DNA of 64,000 bases from Saprospiraceae bacterium (GCA_016717265.1 JADKFX010000001.1:2492501-2556500), one strand, 5' to 3'; counted from the first letter of the stretch, positions 8,904-19,400 are shown. Notes: generated by a model from the sequence alone, not told the origin. Numbers and translations: made by a program.

Positions 8904-8954
8904 AAAAAAATAAAAAAAATATATCTATTTATTTTTTATTTATAAATGTAAATG

Positions 8955-8962
8955 TATATTTG
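8955..8962 (+). promoter_or_regulatory. -7 promoter element for the secreted-protein operon
   Basis: TATATTTG, an exact match to TAnnTTTG. The predicted transcription start is about 8967-8969, giving a long leader of about 220 nt before the ATG at 9190. A TTG at the -33 position is not evident. Confidence 0.55.
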
Positions 8963-8966
8963 CATG

Positions 8967-8990
8967 TTATAAGAGCGAAAGCTTTTATAA
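8967..8990 (+). promoter_or_regulatory. 5'-terminal mRNA hairpin with GAAA tetraloop
   Basis: A ten-base-pair stem TTATAAGAGC / GCTTTTATAA with one G-U pair closes a GAAA (GNRA) tetraloop. It starts at the predicted transcription start, so it would cap the 5' end of the leader RNA. Confidence 0.5.
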
Positions 8991-9004
8991 TGTTTTAACC
9001 AAAC

Positions 9005-9108
9005 TTAAGACTTAATTCTCTTGGACGAAGCCTCCTAACTGAAAAAAGTCGTAATTTATTGATTACCAATTATTTAATACATAAAGTATGTATTATTAAT
9101 TGTTTTTT
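9005..9108 (+). promoter_or_regulatory. Structured leader with attenuator-like hairpin and T run
   Basis: A closing stem TTAAGACTT (9005-9013) with AAGTCGTAA (9046-9054), one mismatch, encloses a smaller stem TTGGA / TCC-T-AA. It is followed by a hairpin TAATACATA-AAG-TATGTATTA (9075-9095), extended by CAATTA/TAATTG, and then six T residues at 9103-9108. The second hairpin plus T run has the form of an intrinsic terminator inside the leader, which suggests attenuation or a riboswitch-like element. This is inference from base pairing only. Confidence 0.4.
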
Positions 9109-9189
9109 GTATGTAAAGATTCCCTTGGAGTTTATACATATTTTTTTAATGTGACATATTTAAAATATTAATAATTAAATACTTATCCC

Positions 9190-9570
9190 ATGAAAATGTG
9201 CAAATTCGCATTGTTTTTAGTATGTGTGCTTGTAAGTTTTAGTATTAGCGCACAATCTGTCTTGCCGAAATTAAAAGACAATCAAACTGCTAAGGTGGCA
9301 ATTGAAAAAGAAATTGATAATCTCAATGGCCTTTTTAAAGCTAACCAAAGTCACGAACTTGAATTGAAAATTGGCTTATACCAAATGGCAGTTGATTTCT
9401 TAAATGAGCCGACTATTATCCCTCCTACAACAGATTATGCACTTACTTCTGCCTTCCTAAACACAGAAGTTATCAACAATAATATATTAGATTCTGAAGC
9501 CCATGTTCGCTTCCAAAGAAAGCAATGGAATCAGAATTTTATTGATTTGGTGAATTTAGTAAAGCTATAA
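9190..9570 (+). CDS. Small secreted protein, unknown function
   Basis: 126 aa with a clear signal peptide (KFALFLVCVLVSFSISAQ) and a mature part of about 103 residues. The mature part looks mostly helical and has no cysteine or recognised domain. It is 43 bp upstream of the 2110-aa giant T9SS protein and shares its strand and leader, so it is probably the first gene of a two-gene operon. Candidate roles are a periplasmic partner or assembly factor for the giant protein, or an independent surface component; nothing in the sequence decides this. No T9SS sorting domain is present, so it would stay in the periplasm unless carried by a partner. Confidence 0.75.
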   Translation: MKMCKFALFLVCVLVSFSISAQSVLPKLKDNQTAKVAIEKEIDNLNGLFKANQSHELELKIGLYQMAVDFLNEPTIIPPTTDYALTSAFLNTEVINNNILDSEAHVRFQRKQWNQNFIDLVNLVKL

Positions 9571-9613
9571 AAAATTCATCATCAAATTTTATTACGATCC
9601 TAAACTCAGTCTC

Positions 9614-12600
9614 ATGAAAAATTTCTCATTTAGCAAATTACAATTTTCAAATTTGAAATTTTGTTTTTTCGCTTTTTTTATCTCATTAATTGGTCAAAAT
9701 TTAAGTGCTCAATTTTATACTCGTACAGCATGTAATGATCCTTATGTACAAGCATTTGGTCAAGCGGGCACCACATTTATTGGTCAAGGTGATGATGTTA
9801 CTTTTACTATAAATTTACCTTTCACGTTTAGCATTTATTGTGCTAATCATACAACAGCAACTCTTGGTACCAACGGTTTTGTTAGCTTTCCTTCTGGAAC
9901 GACCAGAGGTTTAGGAAACGTTACATTGCCAACTACGCTTGTTGGTGCTGCTTTATATCCTTTTTGGGATGACTTAGATATAAATCAAGCTACAACTGCG
10001 AATGCGGGGGTTTATACTCGAACAGATGGGGTAGCCCCAAATCGTATTTTTACAATTGAATGGTTTAATGCTGGTCATTTTGCGGATGTAGCAAATCAAG
10101 TAGTTACTTTCCAGGTAAAATTATATGAAACCAGTAATTTAATAAAATACCAGTATCTAGATGTATTCTTTGGTGGAACGCAAACTGCCTTTGATAGAGG
10201 CTTGAGTGCTACAGTCGGAAATGAAGGTGCTGTTGCAACGCCTCGTCAATTTAATCTAATAAGTTTCAACACAGCTACCTTAAATAATGGTGATTGCTTT
10301 TTATTTACACCACCTCCACCAGATTGCCCAGGTTTTATGGTTACAAATGGCGTGGTTCCAATGGACGCAGGAGTCTGTGGTGCTAATGTAGATCTTAATA
10401 ATTTTGTACAACCTAGAGGTTGCCCAGTTACATTTACCCCTCCTGGTCCATTTTTTCCAGGTGGCGTTACTCAAGTTACCGCAAAAAATGGTTGTACTAC
10501 ATTATCCTTTACAATAACCGTATTAGATATATTACCACCTACAATTATAGGCTGTCCGAAAGCTGTAATTTTAAACTTAGGCCCAGGAGAGTGTGAAGCT
10601 AGTTGGGATGCACCACCATTAATGGCCATGGATAATTGTCCGGGAGTTAATTTTGCAGGTCCAATTACTACATCACCTGGCTGTCCTTTAGGTGCCAATA
10701 ACTTCTTGACTGCCGCTGGTTTTTACATCGGATTGATGTTTGACATTCAGAACACTAGTGGACAATTAATGGCTGTTAGAGGATTGAGTATGATGGCTCA
10801 TACTGGGGTAGGCAATATTTATAGAGTTTACACTACAACAGCGCCAGGAACATTTGGACCTGTCGCAAATAATCCTGCAGCTTGGACTTTGGTAGGTAAT
10901 GATATGATGAAAGTTGGTCAAAATACATTTCCTCCAGGCAATCCTAGATTTTTAGAACAATTCGATTTAAATATTCCAATAATTTTAATGCCAGGAGAAT
11001 CCAGAGGAATGGCTATCTATGGTGGCGCACCTGCCATTTCCCAATATTATGTAAATGCAATTGCACCCTGTAGTACCATGTTACAAGGTGATGCAAATTT
11101 AAAAATTGATGTAAGAACCGGTTTAGTGCAATACGGAACCGCTTACTTCCAGGTTTCTGGAACATTTGCAAGCAGAATGTTTAATGGTAATGTAGATTAT
11201 CAATTTGGCGATAATATGATCAATGTTGTTCAAACTTGTGGACAACCATATGGTCCTGGAACTTACTTCCCAATCGGATGTACTACGCTTTGTTTTGAAG
11301 CAACTGATGTTGCAGGAAATAGATCTACTTGTACGTTTGATGTTTGTGTAAATCCATATGCAAATCCAGTTAATTTCTTAGCTTGTCATGACGAGATCCA
11401 AATTAGCTTAAATGAAAATTGTACGGCTACCATTTCACCGGATGAAGTTTTATCTGGTGGTCCATATCGCTGTTTTGATGAATATACTGTAGAAGCTCGC
11501 GATTGGGTGACAAATACAATTGTTGATCGTCAACCCAATGTTCCTGGAGTCCAATTAGGATTTCAAGATATAGGAAGAGAATTAAAATTAACGGTAAGAG
11601 ATCCTCAAACTGGAAACAGTTGTTGGGGACATGCAAAAGTAGAAGATAAGTTACCACCTACTATCATCTGTAGAGATACTTGTGTGCCTTGTCATTCTGG
11701 GACGACTCCATTTTATACAGGAACACCTATCGTGGTTGATAATTGTTCGTCTTATAACCTTAGTTATTATGATGACGATACACAAGGTAGCTGTGCTTTA
11801 GGTTATGATAAACTTATTAACAGATATTGGACAGCAGTAGATCCTTATGGTAATAAAGCAAAATGTACTCAAATTATTACTGTTAGTATTGGTAAGCTAG
11901 CAGATGTTATCGTTCCATTAAGTTATGATAACATTGAAAATCCAATGTTGAATTGTAATGAAAAAATAGATTTGAATAAAGATGTTACACCACATTATTT
12001 AGCATTCCCATATTGTGTAGATGGATATTTATTAGACTCCGTACATTGGTTTGCAACAGGTGGATTTTTACCAAGTCCAAATGGAGACTTAGCGGGTGAG
12101 CGTTTACCAAGAACATTAGGTTGGAATTGCCTGGATTCAGGTCCATATCAAGGACATCCAAATCCATTTCCTGTATATTATCCAGCACATCCTAACTGGA
12201 GAGCAAATAATCCAGTATGTTGGGGTCCGGATGAAGTAGTTATGTGGCAAGGAACGGGTTATCCTGGAGGAGCATATTGTAGAAATTTTGGTGTCAATTA
12301 CGTAGATATTGTTATAGATTTAAGAGCACCAGCTTGTGATGCAGGTCCTATTGGTTGTTATAAAATAATCAGACAATGGACTGTTATGGATTGGTGTACA
12401 AGCGAAATTGGAGGACACAATCAAGTAATTAAAGTTGGTGACCAGGAGGGTCCAAAAGTATTATATCCAGATACAGTCAATGTAAACATGGAAGTGTGGA
12501 CCTGTACCGGAAGATGGGAAGTACCACCAGCCTGGATTGTTGACAATTGTAGCAATGAGTTACATTATACAGTACAAGTTGAAGACGGCACAATATTAGG

Positions 12601-15600
12601 AAATGAAACCACTGGATATGTTGTAGTAGATATGCCTGTTGGTGTTCAAAATGGATATATTATTGCAAGTGATTGCTGTGGAAATATAACGAAGAAAAGA
12701 ATTGCATTAAACGTATTTGATAACGTACCACCAATTGCAGTTTGTGAACAACGAACGATCGTTAGTGTCAATGGAAATCAAAGTCCTGGTGAGAACTTTG
12801 GAAAAATATTTGCAGAGTCATTTGATCAGGGAAGTTTTGATAATTGCGCTCCTCATATTTTCTTTAAAGTGATCCGTATGGATCAATTGAGAGGAACAAA
12901 CAATGGTAGCAATGCAAGCCAACCAGACAATGGTACAAATTGCACTGGTGTTAATGGTGATGACAATGCAATCTTAGAAGGAAATCAAATCTATTTTGAT
13001 GATTATGTTAAATTCTGTTGTTCTGATGTAGGGAAAACAGTCATGGTAGTGTTCAGAGTTTTTGATCGCGAACCAGGTGCAGGCCCAGTTACTCCAAATA
13101 GAATGAACTCCGGTGGAAATTTATTCAATCGTTACAGTGATTGTATGGTTGAAGTAGAAGTACAAGATAAGAGTGTACCTACCGTAGTAGCACCACCAAA
13201 TATCGTAGTAAGCTGCTGGTTCTGGTTTGATGTTGACAAATTAGTAGATCCTAATGATGCAACATTTGGTAAAGTGGTAACAGACTTATCAAGCAGAGAA
13301 AAAGTTAAAACAACAGATTTAGTATGTTATAATTATTGTGTGAGAAATGATATCACAGGTTACCCAGGTTTCGTACCAGGCGCACCACCATCAAATCCAC
13401 CAGCATGGAATAAAGCATGTGACTATTACAGAAGCTTATTCGATACAGCACATTATGACAGAAAATATGAATTAGTATGGGGCTTTGACGGTTATGTCTT
13501 AAGTTCATGCGGAAATACACCAACGATCAGTGTAAATGACAACCGGGAATGCGGTCAAGGTCAAATTACACGTACAGTAGTTGCAAGAGGACCCAATGGA
13601 ATTAGCGTAACAGCAACTCAGATAATCTGGGTAGTTGATTGTGATCCATTCTATATCAATAGAGCAGATAATTGCGATCCGGATGATGACATTACCTGGC
13701 CAGGAAATTGCACAGGACAAGCAACAACAATTGCTGGTTGTGGAGCAGACATTAGCCCAGATAATCCATTATTAGGAAGACCAGTAGTTGAAAACGGAGC
13801 AGATGATTTATGTGCATTGATCAGTATCGAATATTTCGATGAGATCTTTACAATTGAACCAGATGCATGTTTCAAAGTATTGCGTAAATGGGTAGTAATT
13901 GACTGGTGTCAGTATGACCCAAGTATCGATCCAGTAAAAGGAAGATGGGAGTACTTACAAATTATAAAAGTACACGACACAGATAAACCAGTTGTAAGTA
14001 TTGAAGTAGGTCCATGTGAACCTGCAGTAAAGAATGCAACGGATAATATCTGCTATGGCCATATTAGCTTAGTAGCTGATGCAACAGACAACTGTAGCCC
14101 ATTAGATTGGTTATTCTATGACTATAAAATAGACTTATATAATGATGGAATCGGAACTCATCAGGGATATGATTTCAAAGTAGGTCCATTGACTAGAAAA
14201 GAATATGCAGCAGGAAGAACACCATTGTTCCACCACAATCCATTAGCAGATAATGAAAACAATCCATTTGAAGCAAGTGGTACGTATCCAATAGGAATAC
14301 ACAAAATCTGTTGGTTTGTAGAAGACGGATGTGGAAACATAGGAACCTTATGTCAATTGTTTGAAGTGAAGGATTGCAAAGCACCAACACCATACTGTTT
14401 GACAGGAGTAATTACAGTTCCAATGCCAGCATCTAAATGTGTAACGGTTTGGGCAAAAGATTTAGACAGAGGAAGTTTTGACAACTGTACAAATGCTGAT
14501 GATTTATTATTCTATTTCAACGGAGATACGAGTGCAACAAGCATTACAATCTGTTGTGATGATTTCGTAGCAGCAGGTGCAAATGATGAGTTATTAGTAG
14601 ATGTTCAAATGTGGGTTCAAGATGAAGAAGGCAATACAGATTATTGTAAAACCGTAATCATCATCCAGGACAATCAGGATATCTGTCCTAATACAGGATC
14701 ATCGAAAGGTCGCATTGAAGGTGAACTTAAAACTGAAAATGGTAGTGGAACAGAATTGGCAGAGGCACAAATGTACTTAGTCAATAAAATGATGAAGCAG
14801 GTAGTTACAAAAGTTGATGGTCAGTATTTATTTGGGGACTTAGATCCAAATAGTTATAGCGTTAAATTCAGCCGAAATGATAATCATTCAAATGGCGTAA
14901 GTACAGCTGACATCGTTAAAATTCAAAGACATATTTTAGGAATTGAAATATTAAATAGTCCATACAAATTAATTGCAGCAGATGTAAATGCGAATTCAAC
15001 AATTACCGCTGCAGACATAACTGAAATTAGAAGATTAGTTCTTGGAATTAATAGTAAATTTACTAAAGTTGAATCCTGGACATTTATTCCTAAATCATAT
15101 GTTTTTCCAAATGTTTTAGCTCCGTGGTATGCTCCACGAGAAGCAAGTTTAACAATTTCAAAAGATGAGCGATTTGTTGAAAATTTCGTAGCCGTTAAAA
15201 TGGGGGATGTAAATGATAACGCTAGAGCCCACAATGTAGCTGGAAGCAGCAGTCGTAACAATGGTAAGTTACATTTCGAAATAGATAACAATAATACGGT
15301 ATCTGGAGAATTGTACAAAGTAGCATTCAAATCAAGTGATTTCAACAACATCGCAGGATACCAGTTTACAATGAAATTTGATCGTCAGGCATTGACATTC
15401 GAAGGAATTGAAGCAGGATCTTTAAATGTAGATGAATCAAACTTTGGAACAAACCAAGTAGGAAATGGCATTTTAACTACAAGCTGGAATAGCAAAGTAG
15501 CACAGAGTGTAGAATCAGAAGCAACGTTATTTACAGTAGTATTCCGCGCAAACAGTAACAGAAACATTGGTAGCTTAATCGCAATCACTGGAGATGTAAC

Positions 15601-15946
15601 AGCAGCAGAAGCATATGATGCACAATTGAATACAAAAGACATCAGCTTAGGAGTACGTACAGAAAGAGGTGTTGTAGAAAGTGGAATTTTTGAGTTGTAT
15701 CAAAATACACCAAATCCATTTGCGAAAGAAACTACCATCAGTTATAGATTACCAGAAGCAGGAAATGCTAAATTGAGTATCTATGATGTAACCGGTAAAG
15801 TATTGAGAGTATATGAGTTAACAGGCGTAAAAGGCTTGAACACTGTAAAAGTTCAGAAAGCTGAATTGAATGCAGGAGGCGTATTATACTATCAATTAGA
15901 TGCCATAGACCATACAGCAACTAAGAGAATGGTAGTTATTGATTAA
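9614..15946 (+). CDS. Giant T9SS surface protein with HYR-like, dockerin and cohesin-like modules
   Basis: 2110 aa secreted protein. Modules in order: signal peptide (cleaved near LSAQ, residue 33); an N-terminal domain of about 200 residues resembling nidogen/adhesin globular domains (LGTNGFVSF, PFWDDLDI); HYR-like Cys-rich domains beginning at TVLDILPPTIIGCPK, the first interrupted by a ~200-residue insert; from about residue 590 a long Cys-rich HYR-like region; a dockerin-type pair near 1755-1815 (GVSTADIVKIQRHILG, TAADITEIRRLVLG); a cohesin-like beta-domain near 1875-2010; and a T9SS type A sorting domain (YQNTPNPFAKETTISY). Probably a cell-surface adhesin or matrix protein. From residue 590 it is paralogous to the next gene. 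A strong terminator follows. Confidence 0.9.
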   Translation: MKNFSFSKLQFSNLKFCFFAFFISLIGQNLSAQFYTRTACNDPYVQAFGQAGTTFIGQGDDVTFTINLPFTFSIYCANHTTATLGTNGFVSFPSGTTRGLGNVTLPTTLVGAALYPFWDDLDINQATTANAGVYTRTDGVAPNRIFTIEWFNAGHFADVANQVVTFQVKLYETSNLIKYQYLDVFFGGTQTAFDRGLSATVGNEGAVATPRQFNLISFNTATLNNGDCFLFTPPPPDCPGFMVTNGVVPMDAGVCGANVDLNNFVQPRGCPVTFTPPGPFFPGGVTQVTAKNGCTTLSFTITVLDILPPTIIGCPKAVILNLGPGECEASWDAPPLMAMDNCPGVNFAGPITTSPGCPLGANNFLTAAGFYIGLMFDIQNTSGQLMAVRGLSMMAHTGVGNIYRVYTTTAPGTFGPVANNPAAWTLVGNDMMKVGQNTFPPGNPRFLEQFDLNIPIILMPGESRGMAIYGGAPAISQYYVNAIAPCSTMLQGDANLKIDVRTGLVQYGTAYFQVSGTFASRMFNGNVDYQFGDNMINVVQTCGQPYGPGTYFPIGCTTLCFEATDVAGNRSTCTFDVCVNPYANPVNFLACHDEIQISLNENCTATISPDEVLSGGPYRCFDEYTVEARDWVTNTIVDRQPNVPGVQLGFQDIGRELKLTVRDPQTGNSCWGHAKVEDKLPPTIICRDTCVPCHSGTTPFYTGTPIVVDNCSSYNLSYYDDDTQGSCALGYDKLINRYWTAVDPYGNKAKCTQIITVSIGKLADVIVPLSYDNIENPMLNCNEKIDLNKDVTPHYLAFPYCVDGYLLDSVHWFATGGFLPSPNGDLAGERLPRTLGWNCLDSGPYQGHPNPFPVYYPAHPNWRANNPVCWGPDEVVMWQGTGYPGGAYCRNFGVNYVDIVIDLRAPACDAGPIGCYKIIRQWTVMDWCTSEIGGHNQVIKVGDQEGPKVLYPDTVNVNMEVWTCTGRWEVPPAWIVDNCSNELHYTVQVEDGTILGNETTGYVVVDMPVGVQNGYIIASDCCGNITKKRIALNVFDNVPPIAVCEQRTIVSVNGNQSPGENFGKIFAESFDQGSFDNCAPHIFFKVIRMDQLRGTNNGSNASQPDNGTNCTGVNGDDNAILEGNQIYFDDYVKFCCSDVGKTVMVVFRVFDREPGAGPVTPNRMNSGGNLFNRYSDCMVEVEVQDKSVPTVVAPPNIVVSCWFWFDVDKLVDPNDATFGKVVTDLSSREKVKTTDLVCYNYCVRNDITGYPGFVPGAPPSNPPAWNKACDYYRSLFDTAHYDRKYELVWGFDGYVLSSCGNTPTISVNDNRECGQGQITRTVVARGPNGISVTATQIIWVVDCDPFYINRADNCDPDDDITWPGNCTGQATTIAGCGADISPDNPLLGRPVVENGADDLCALISIEYFDEIFTIEPDACFKVLRKWVVIDWCQYDPSIDPVKGRWEYLQIIKVHDTDKPVVSIEVGPCEPAVKNATDNICYGHISLVADATDNCSPLDWLFYDYKIDLYNDGIGTHQGYDFKVGPLTRKEYAAGRTPLFHHNPLADNENNPFEASGTYPIGIHKICWFVEDGCGNIGTLCQLFEVKDCKAPTPYCLTGVITVPMPASKCVTVWAKDLDRGSFDNCTNADDLLFYFNGDTSATSITICCDDFVAAGANDELLVDVQMWVQDEEGNTDYCKTVIIIQDNQDICPNTGSSKGRIEGELKTENGSGTELAEAQMYLVNKMMKQVVTKVDGQYLFGDLDPNSYSVKFSRNDNHSNGVSTADIVKIQRHILGIEILNSPYKLIAADVNANSTITAADITEIRRLVLGINSKFTKVESWTFIPKSYVFPNVLAPWYAPREASLTISKDERFVENFVAVKMGDVNDNARAHNVAGSSSRNNGKLHFEIDNNNTVSGELYKVAFKSSDFNNIAGYQFTMKFDRQALTFEGIEAGSLNVDESNFGTNQVGNGILTTSWNSKVAQSVESEATLFTVVFRANSNRNIGSLIAITGDVTAAEAYDAQLNTKDISLGVRTERGVVESGIFELYQNTPNPFAKETTISYRLPEAGNAKLSIYDVTGKVLRVYELTGVKGLNTVKVQKAELNAGGVLYYQLDAIDHTATKRMVVID

Positions 15947-15969
15947 TTAATAATAAAGAAAATAGTCCG

Positions 15970-16007
15970 ATGGGAGTAGAAATTAAAACTACTCCCATTT
16001 TTTTTTT
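15970..16007 (+). terminator. Intrinsic terminator of the giant-protein operon
   Basis: ATGGGAGTAG pairs perfectly with CTACTCCCAT across a nine-base loop, followed by a run of ten T residues counting the final stem base. Confidence 0.92.
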
Positions 16008-16312
16008 GGCATGGTTTTAGCAAATTGAAAGTAGATTCTAATCAAATAGCTCATTCTGAGCTTTAAAGTCCATTTATAACCTATTTAGGTAATGAGACAT
16101 AGTAATAATAGTTTTAATTTCATCGTGTTTCATATTAAAATTCTTTAAGGGGTATAAATATTTAAACCTTTCCTGGTTCGATATTTAAATATCATCATTA
16201 AAAAAATATCAAATTTTACTTGCAGTCCCATACTAAAAGAGTGATCATTGTCCTGTCACTCACAACTATCTATTCATAATAAGAACACCATTTTTATTTA
16301 TGTATAGCTAGT

Positions 16313-16334
16313 CTTAGTTTTTTAATAAACTAAG
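16313..16334 (+). repeat. 8-bp inverted repeat in the upstream region of the second giant gene
   Basis: CTTAGTTT, loop TTTAAT, AAACTAAG. It lies about 130 bp before the ATG and could be a leader hairpin or an operator. There is no T run after it. Confidence 0.4.
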
Positions 16335-16463
16335 GATAACCATCATTTAATACCAGTCTACTCAATTCTCATTCTTCATTGAGCTTTCAAATTTTTTTGA
16401 AATGTTTAATGGAGAGCGATGAAGCAATTAATGATTTAACAAATAAATCCAAATCTCTATTGT

Positions 16464-19400
16464 ATGAATAGACTATGCTTACTTAGTTTGAAGAGACGAC
16501 TCCCATTGAGTTGTCTAATGATTTTACTCGCTCTTTTGTCTGTAAATTTTGGTTTTGCAGCAAATGGGCCTCGTGAGGTTGCCCCTTTAGGGCAATTGGT
16601 GTGCCATGATTTAATTCAAATCAGTTTGGACGAAAACTGTGAAGCAACAATAAGACCACAACACTTATTGGAGCAAGCGGGTCCGAACTTTTTGTATGAA
16701 GTCATTGCACGTGATTGGGAGACCAATAAATTGGTAGATGAAGATCCATCAACGCCCTTTGTTCAAATTGGACGAAATCAAATCGGACGTTGTTTGAAAA
16801 TTACAATTCGTGAAATTTCTTCTGGTAATTCTTGCTGGGGAAAAGCTTGTGTTGAAGATAAATTAGCTCCAGCATTAACTTGCCCTCGAGATATTAGAGT
16901 TGAGTGTTATGAAGATGTTGGGCCTTTGGTTACGGGCGCTCCAACTGTAAATGAAGGATGCGGAACGTACTCTTTAACATTTAAAGATGTAGTCTCCAAG
17001 GGATCCTGCACATTAGGATATGACCGTATAATCACACGTTATTTTATTGCAGTTGACGAAACTGGAAATAGAGATACCTGTGTTCAGATAATTACAGTTG
17101 AATTAGGGGACCTAAACAATTTAACTTATCCGTTGAATTATGATGGCCTTTTATTACCAGGTCATACACATGCATTAAGTTGTGACGCAAAAGTAGATGC
17201 AAATAAAAATATCTCAGCGCATTTAGTAGATGCACCAACATGTGTAGATGGCTATTTATTAGATTCTGCTTTATTTATTTCATCTAGTATCAGAGTTCCT
17301 AAATTACTAGGATGGAACTGTTTAGATTATGGTGCATATCAAGGGCATCCAAGTCCAAAAAGTATTTACTATCCTGCAAAACCAGGATGCTGGGGAGCAA
17401 ATGAAATCGTAATGTGGGAAGGAACTGGCGAACCTGGAAATGCAGGTTGTGGAAACATAGCTGCAACCTTCAGAGATATCCGTATTGATATTTCAAAACC
17501 AGGTTGTGATGCTGGTCCAGTAGGATGTTATAAAGTTTTAAGAGTGTGGACTTTACTTAACTGGTGTACCGGTGAAGTGAAAGACACGAATCAAATTATT
17601 AAAGTGATGGACATCGTTCCACCACAAATTCTTTATCCGGATAGCCTGGTAGTCAGTACAGATCCTTGGAGATGCGAAGGTCGTTGGGACGTTGCACCTG
17701 CTTGGGTAACTGATAATTGCTCAAATGAAATTCACTATTCTATTCGTGTAGAAAGTGGAACTGTATTGGGTGATGATAAAGCTGGTTATGTCGTGGTAAA
17801 TCTTCCTCTTGGTATCCAAAACGCCTATATTGTTGCTGAGGACTGCTGTGGTAATATTACCGAGCGCAGAATCATCCTCGATGTTCAAGATAATAATCCT
17901 CCAAATGCAGTTTGCGATCAAAAAACTGTAGTTACAATTACCGGAAACGGAAGTCCTGGCGATAACACAGCTAAAGTGTTTGCTGAAACTTTCGATGACG
18001 GCTCTTTCGACAACTGTTCTCCACATTTATTTTTTAAGGCAATCCGTATGGATGAGTTGTTAGGTACTAATAATGGTAGTACTAAAGATAACAAAGCAAC
18101 ATGTAATGGTGTCAATGGTGATGATGATCTATCAACACTCGGCAATCAAATTTATTTTGATGATTATGTTAAATTCTGTTGCCAGGATGTTGGAAAAACG
18201 ATCATGGTTGTTTTCAGAGTTTATGATGTTGATCCAGGTGCAGGACCTGTTGCACCAAGCAAAATGAATCAAAATGGTTCTTTGTTTGGTCGTTTCAGTG
18301 ATTGTATGATTGAAGTAGAAGTGCAAGATAAAAGTATTCCTACAGTGGTTGCACCACCTGATATCGTTGTAAGTTGTAATTTCTGGTTTGATGTAAATGT
18401 ACTTTCAAATCCTTCAAATGCAACTTTCGGAAAAGTAGTAAATGATTTAGCATGGAGAGGAAAAGTGATTACAAACGATGTAGTTTGTTCCTATTACTGT
18501 GAAAAAAATCAAATCACAGGTTATCCTGGCTATCTACCTGGTTTGCCACCACATTTACAACCCGTATCAAACAAAGCTTGCGATTATTATAATTCATTAT
18601 ATAATGCAGCACATCCTGATAATAAATATGATTTATTATGGGGCTTTGATGGTTATGTTTTATCTTCCTGTAATGTTACACCTTTAATCAATGTAAGAGA
18701 TTTAAGAGTTTGTGGACAAGGTAGAATATTAAGAGATGTTTCTGCAACTGGACCAAATGGTGTTATTATAACTGCAACACAGACAATCTGGGTTGTAAAT
18801 TGTGATCCATTTTATATTAATCGTAGAGATCATTGCGACTTAACAGATGATATTATCTGGCCTGATTGTCAAGGATTAGGAACTACAATCGATGGTTGTG
18901 GTGCAGATATTAGTCCGGATAATCCAAAGTTGGGAAAACCTCAAGTTGAAAATGGTGCAAGAAATCATTGCAATTTGATTGCTATTGAAAACTTTGACGA
19001 AATATTTACGATTGAACCAGATGCTTGTTATAAAATACTAAGGAAATGGGTTGTGATCGACTGGTGTCAGTATGATCCGAATGTAAATCCAGAAGTCGGC
19101 AGATGGGAATTTACTCAAGTTATTAAAGTTAGAGATCAAGTGAAACCTATCGTTACTTGTAATGTCGGTATTTGTGAACCTGCGGTATTAAATACGCAAT
19201 TAGGTACCTGTGTTGGTCATATAAGATTAACCGTTACAGCTACAGATTCATGTACACCAAATGATTGGTTACTTACGGAATATAAAATTGATGCATTCAA
19301 TAACGGTACTTATGATTTTAATGTGGGTAAGTTAACGCGTAAAGAGTTAAGCCAAGGCGTTATTCCATCAATCCATAATAATCCATTTGCTGACAATCCA

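Larger units (their letters stand above)
8761..9189. other. Intergenic region with inverted repeats and a structured leader
   Basis: 429 bp without a gene. It holds a 14-bp palindrome (8807-8820), a GC-rich inverted repeat (8883-8903), a -7 promoter element (8955-8962), a hairpin at the predicted transcript 5' end (8967-8990), a nested stem structure (9005-9054) and a terminator-like hairpin with a T run (9067-9108). These precede the small secreted protein gene by about 80 bp. Confidence 0.6.
15947..16463. other. 517-bp gap between the giant paralogues
   Basis: After the terminator the gap is AT-rich and has no credible open frame. It holds a 14-bp perfect palindrome (16180-16193), a weak GAGTGA/TCACTC pair (16239-16261) and a perfect 8-bp stem-loop (16313-16334). 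I found no exact TAnnTTTG element here, so the promoter of the second giant gene is not placed. Confidence 0.5.

Noticed and set aside
14923..15351. 142-aa antisense frame within the first giant gene
   Set aside because: It covers the dockerin and cohesin-like coding region on the other strand. Composition is that of a reverse-strand shadow, with no start context or domain.
18073..18687. Small plus-strand and minus-strand frames inside the second giant gene
   Set aside because: These are out-of-frame shadows of the 1543-aa gene; their translations show no signal, domain or sensible composition.
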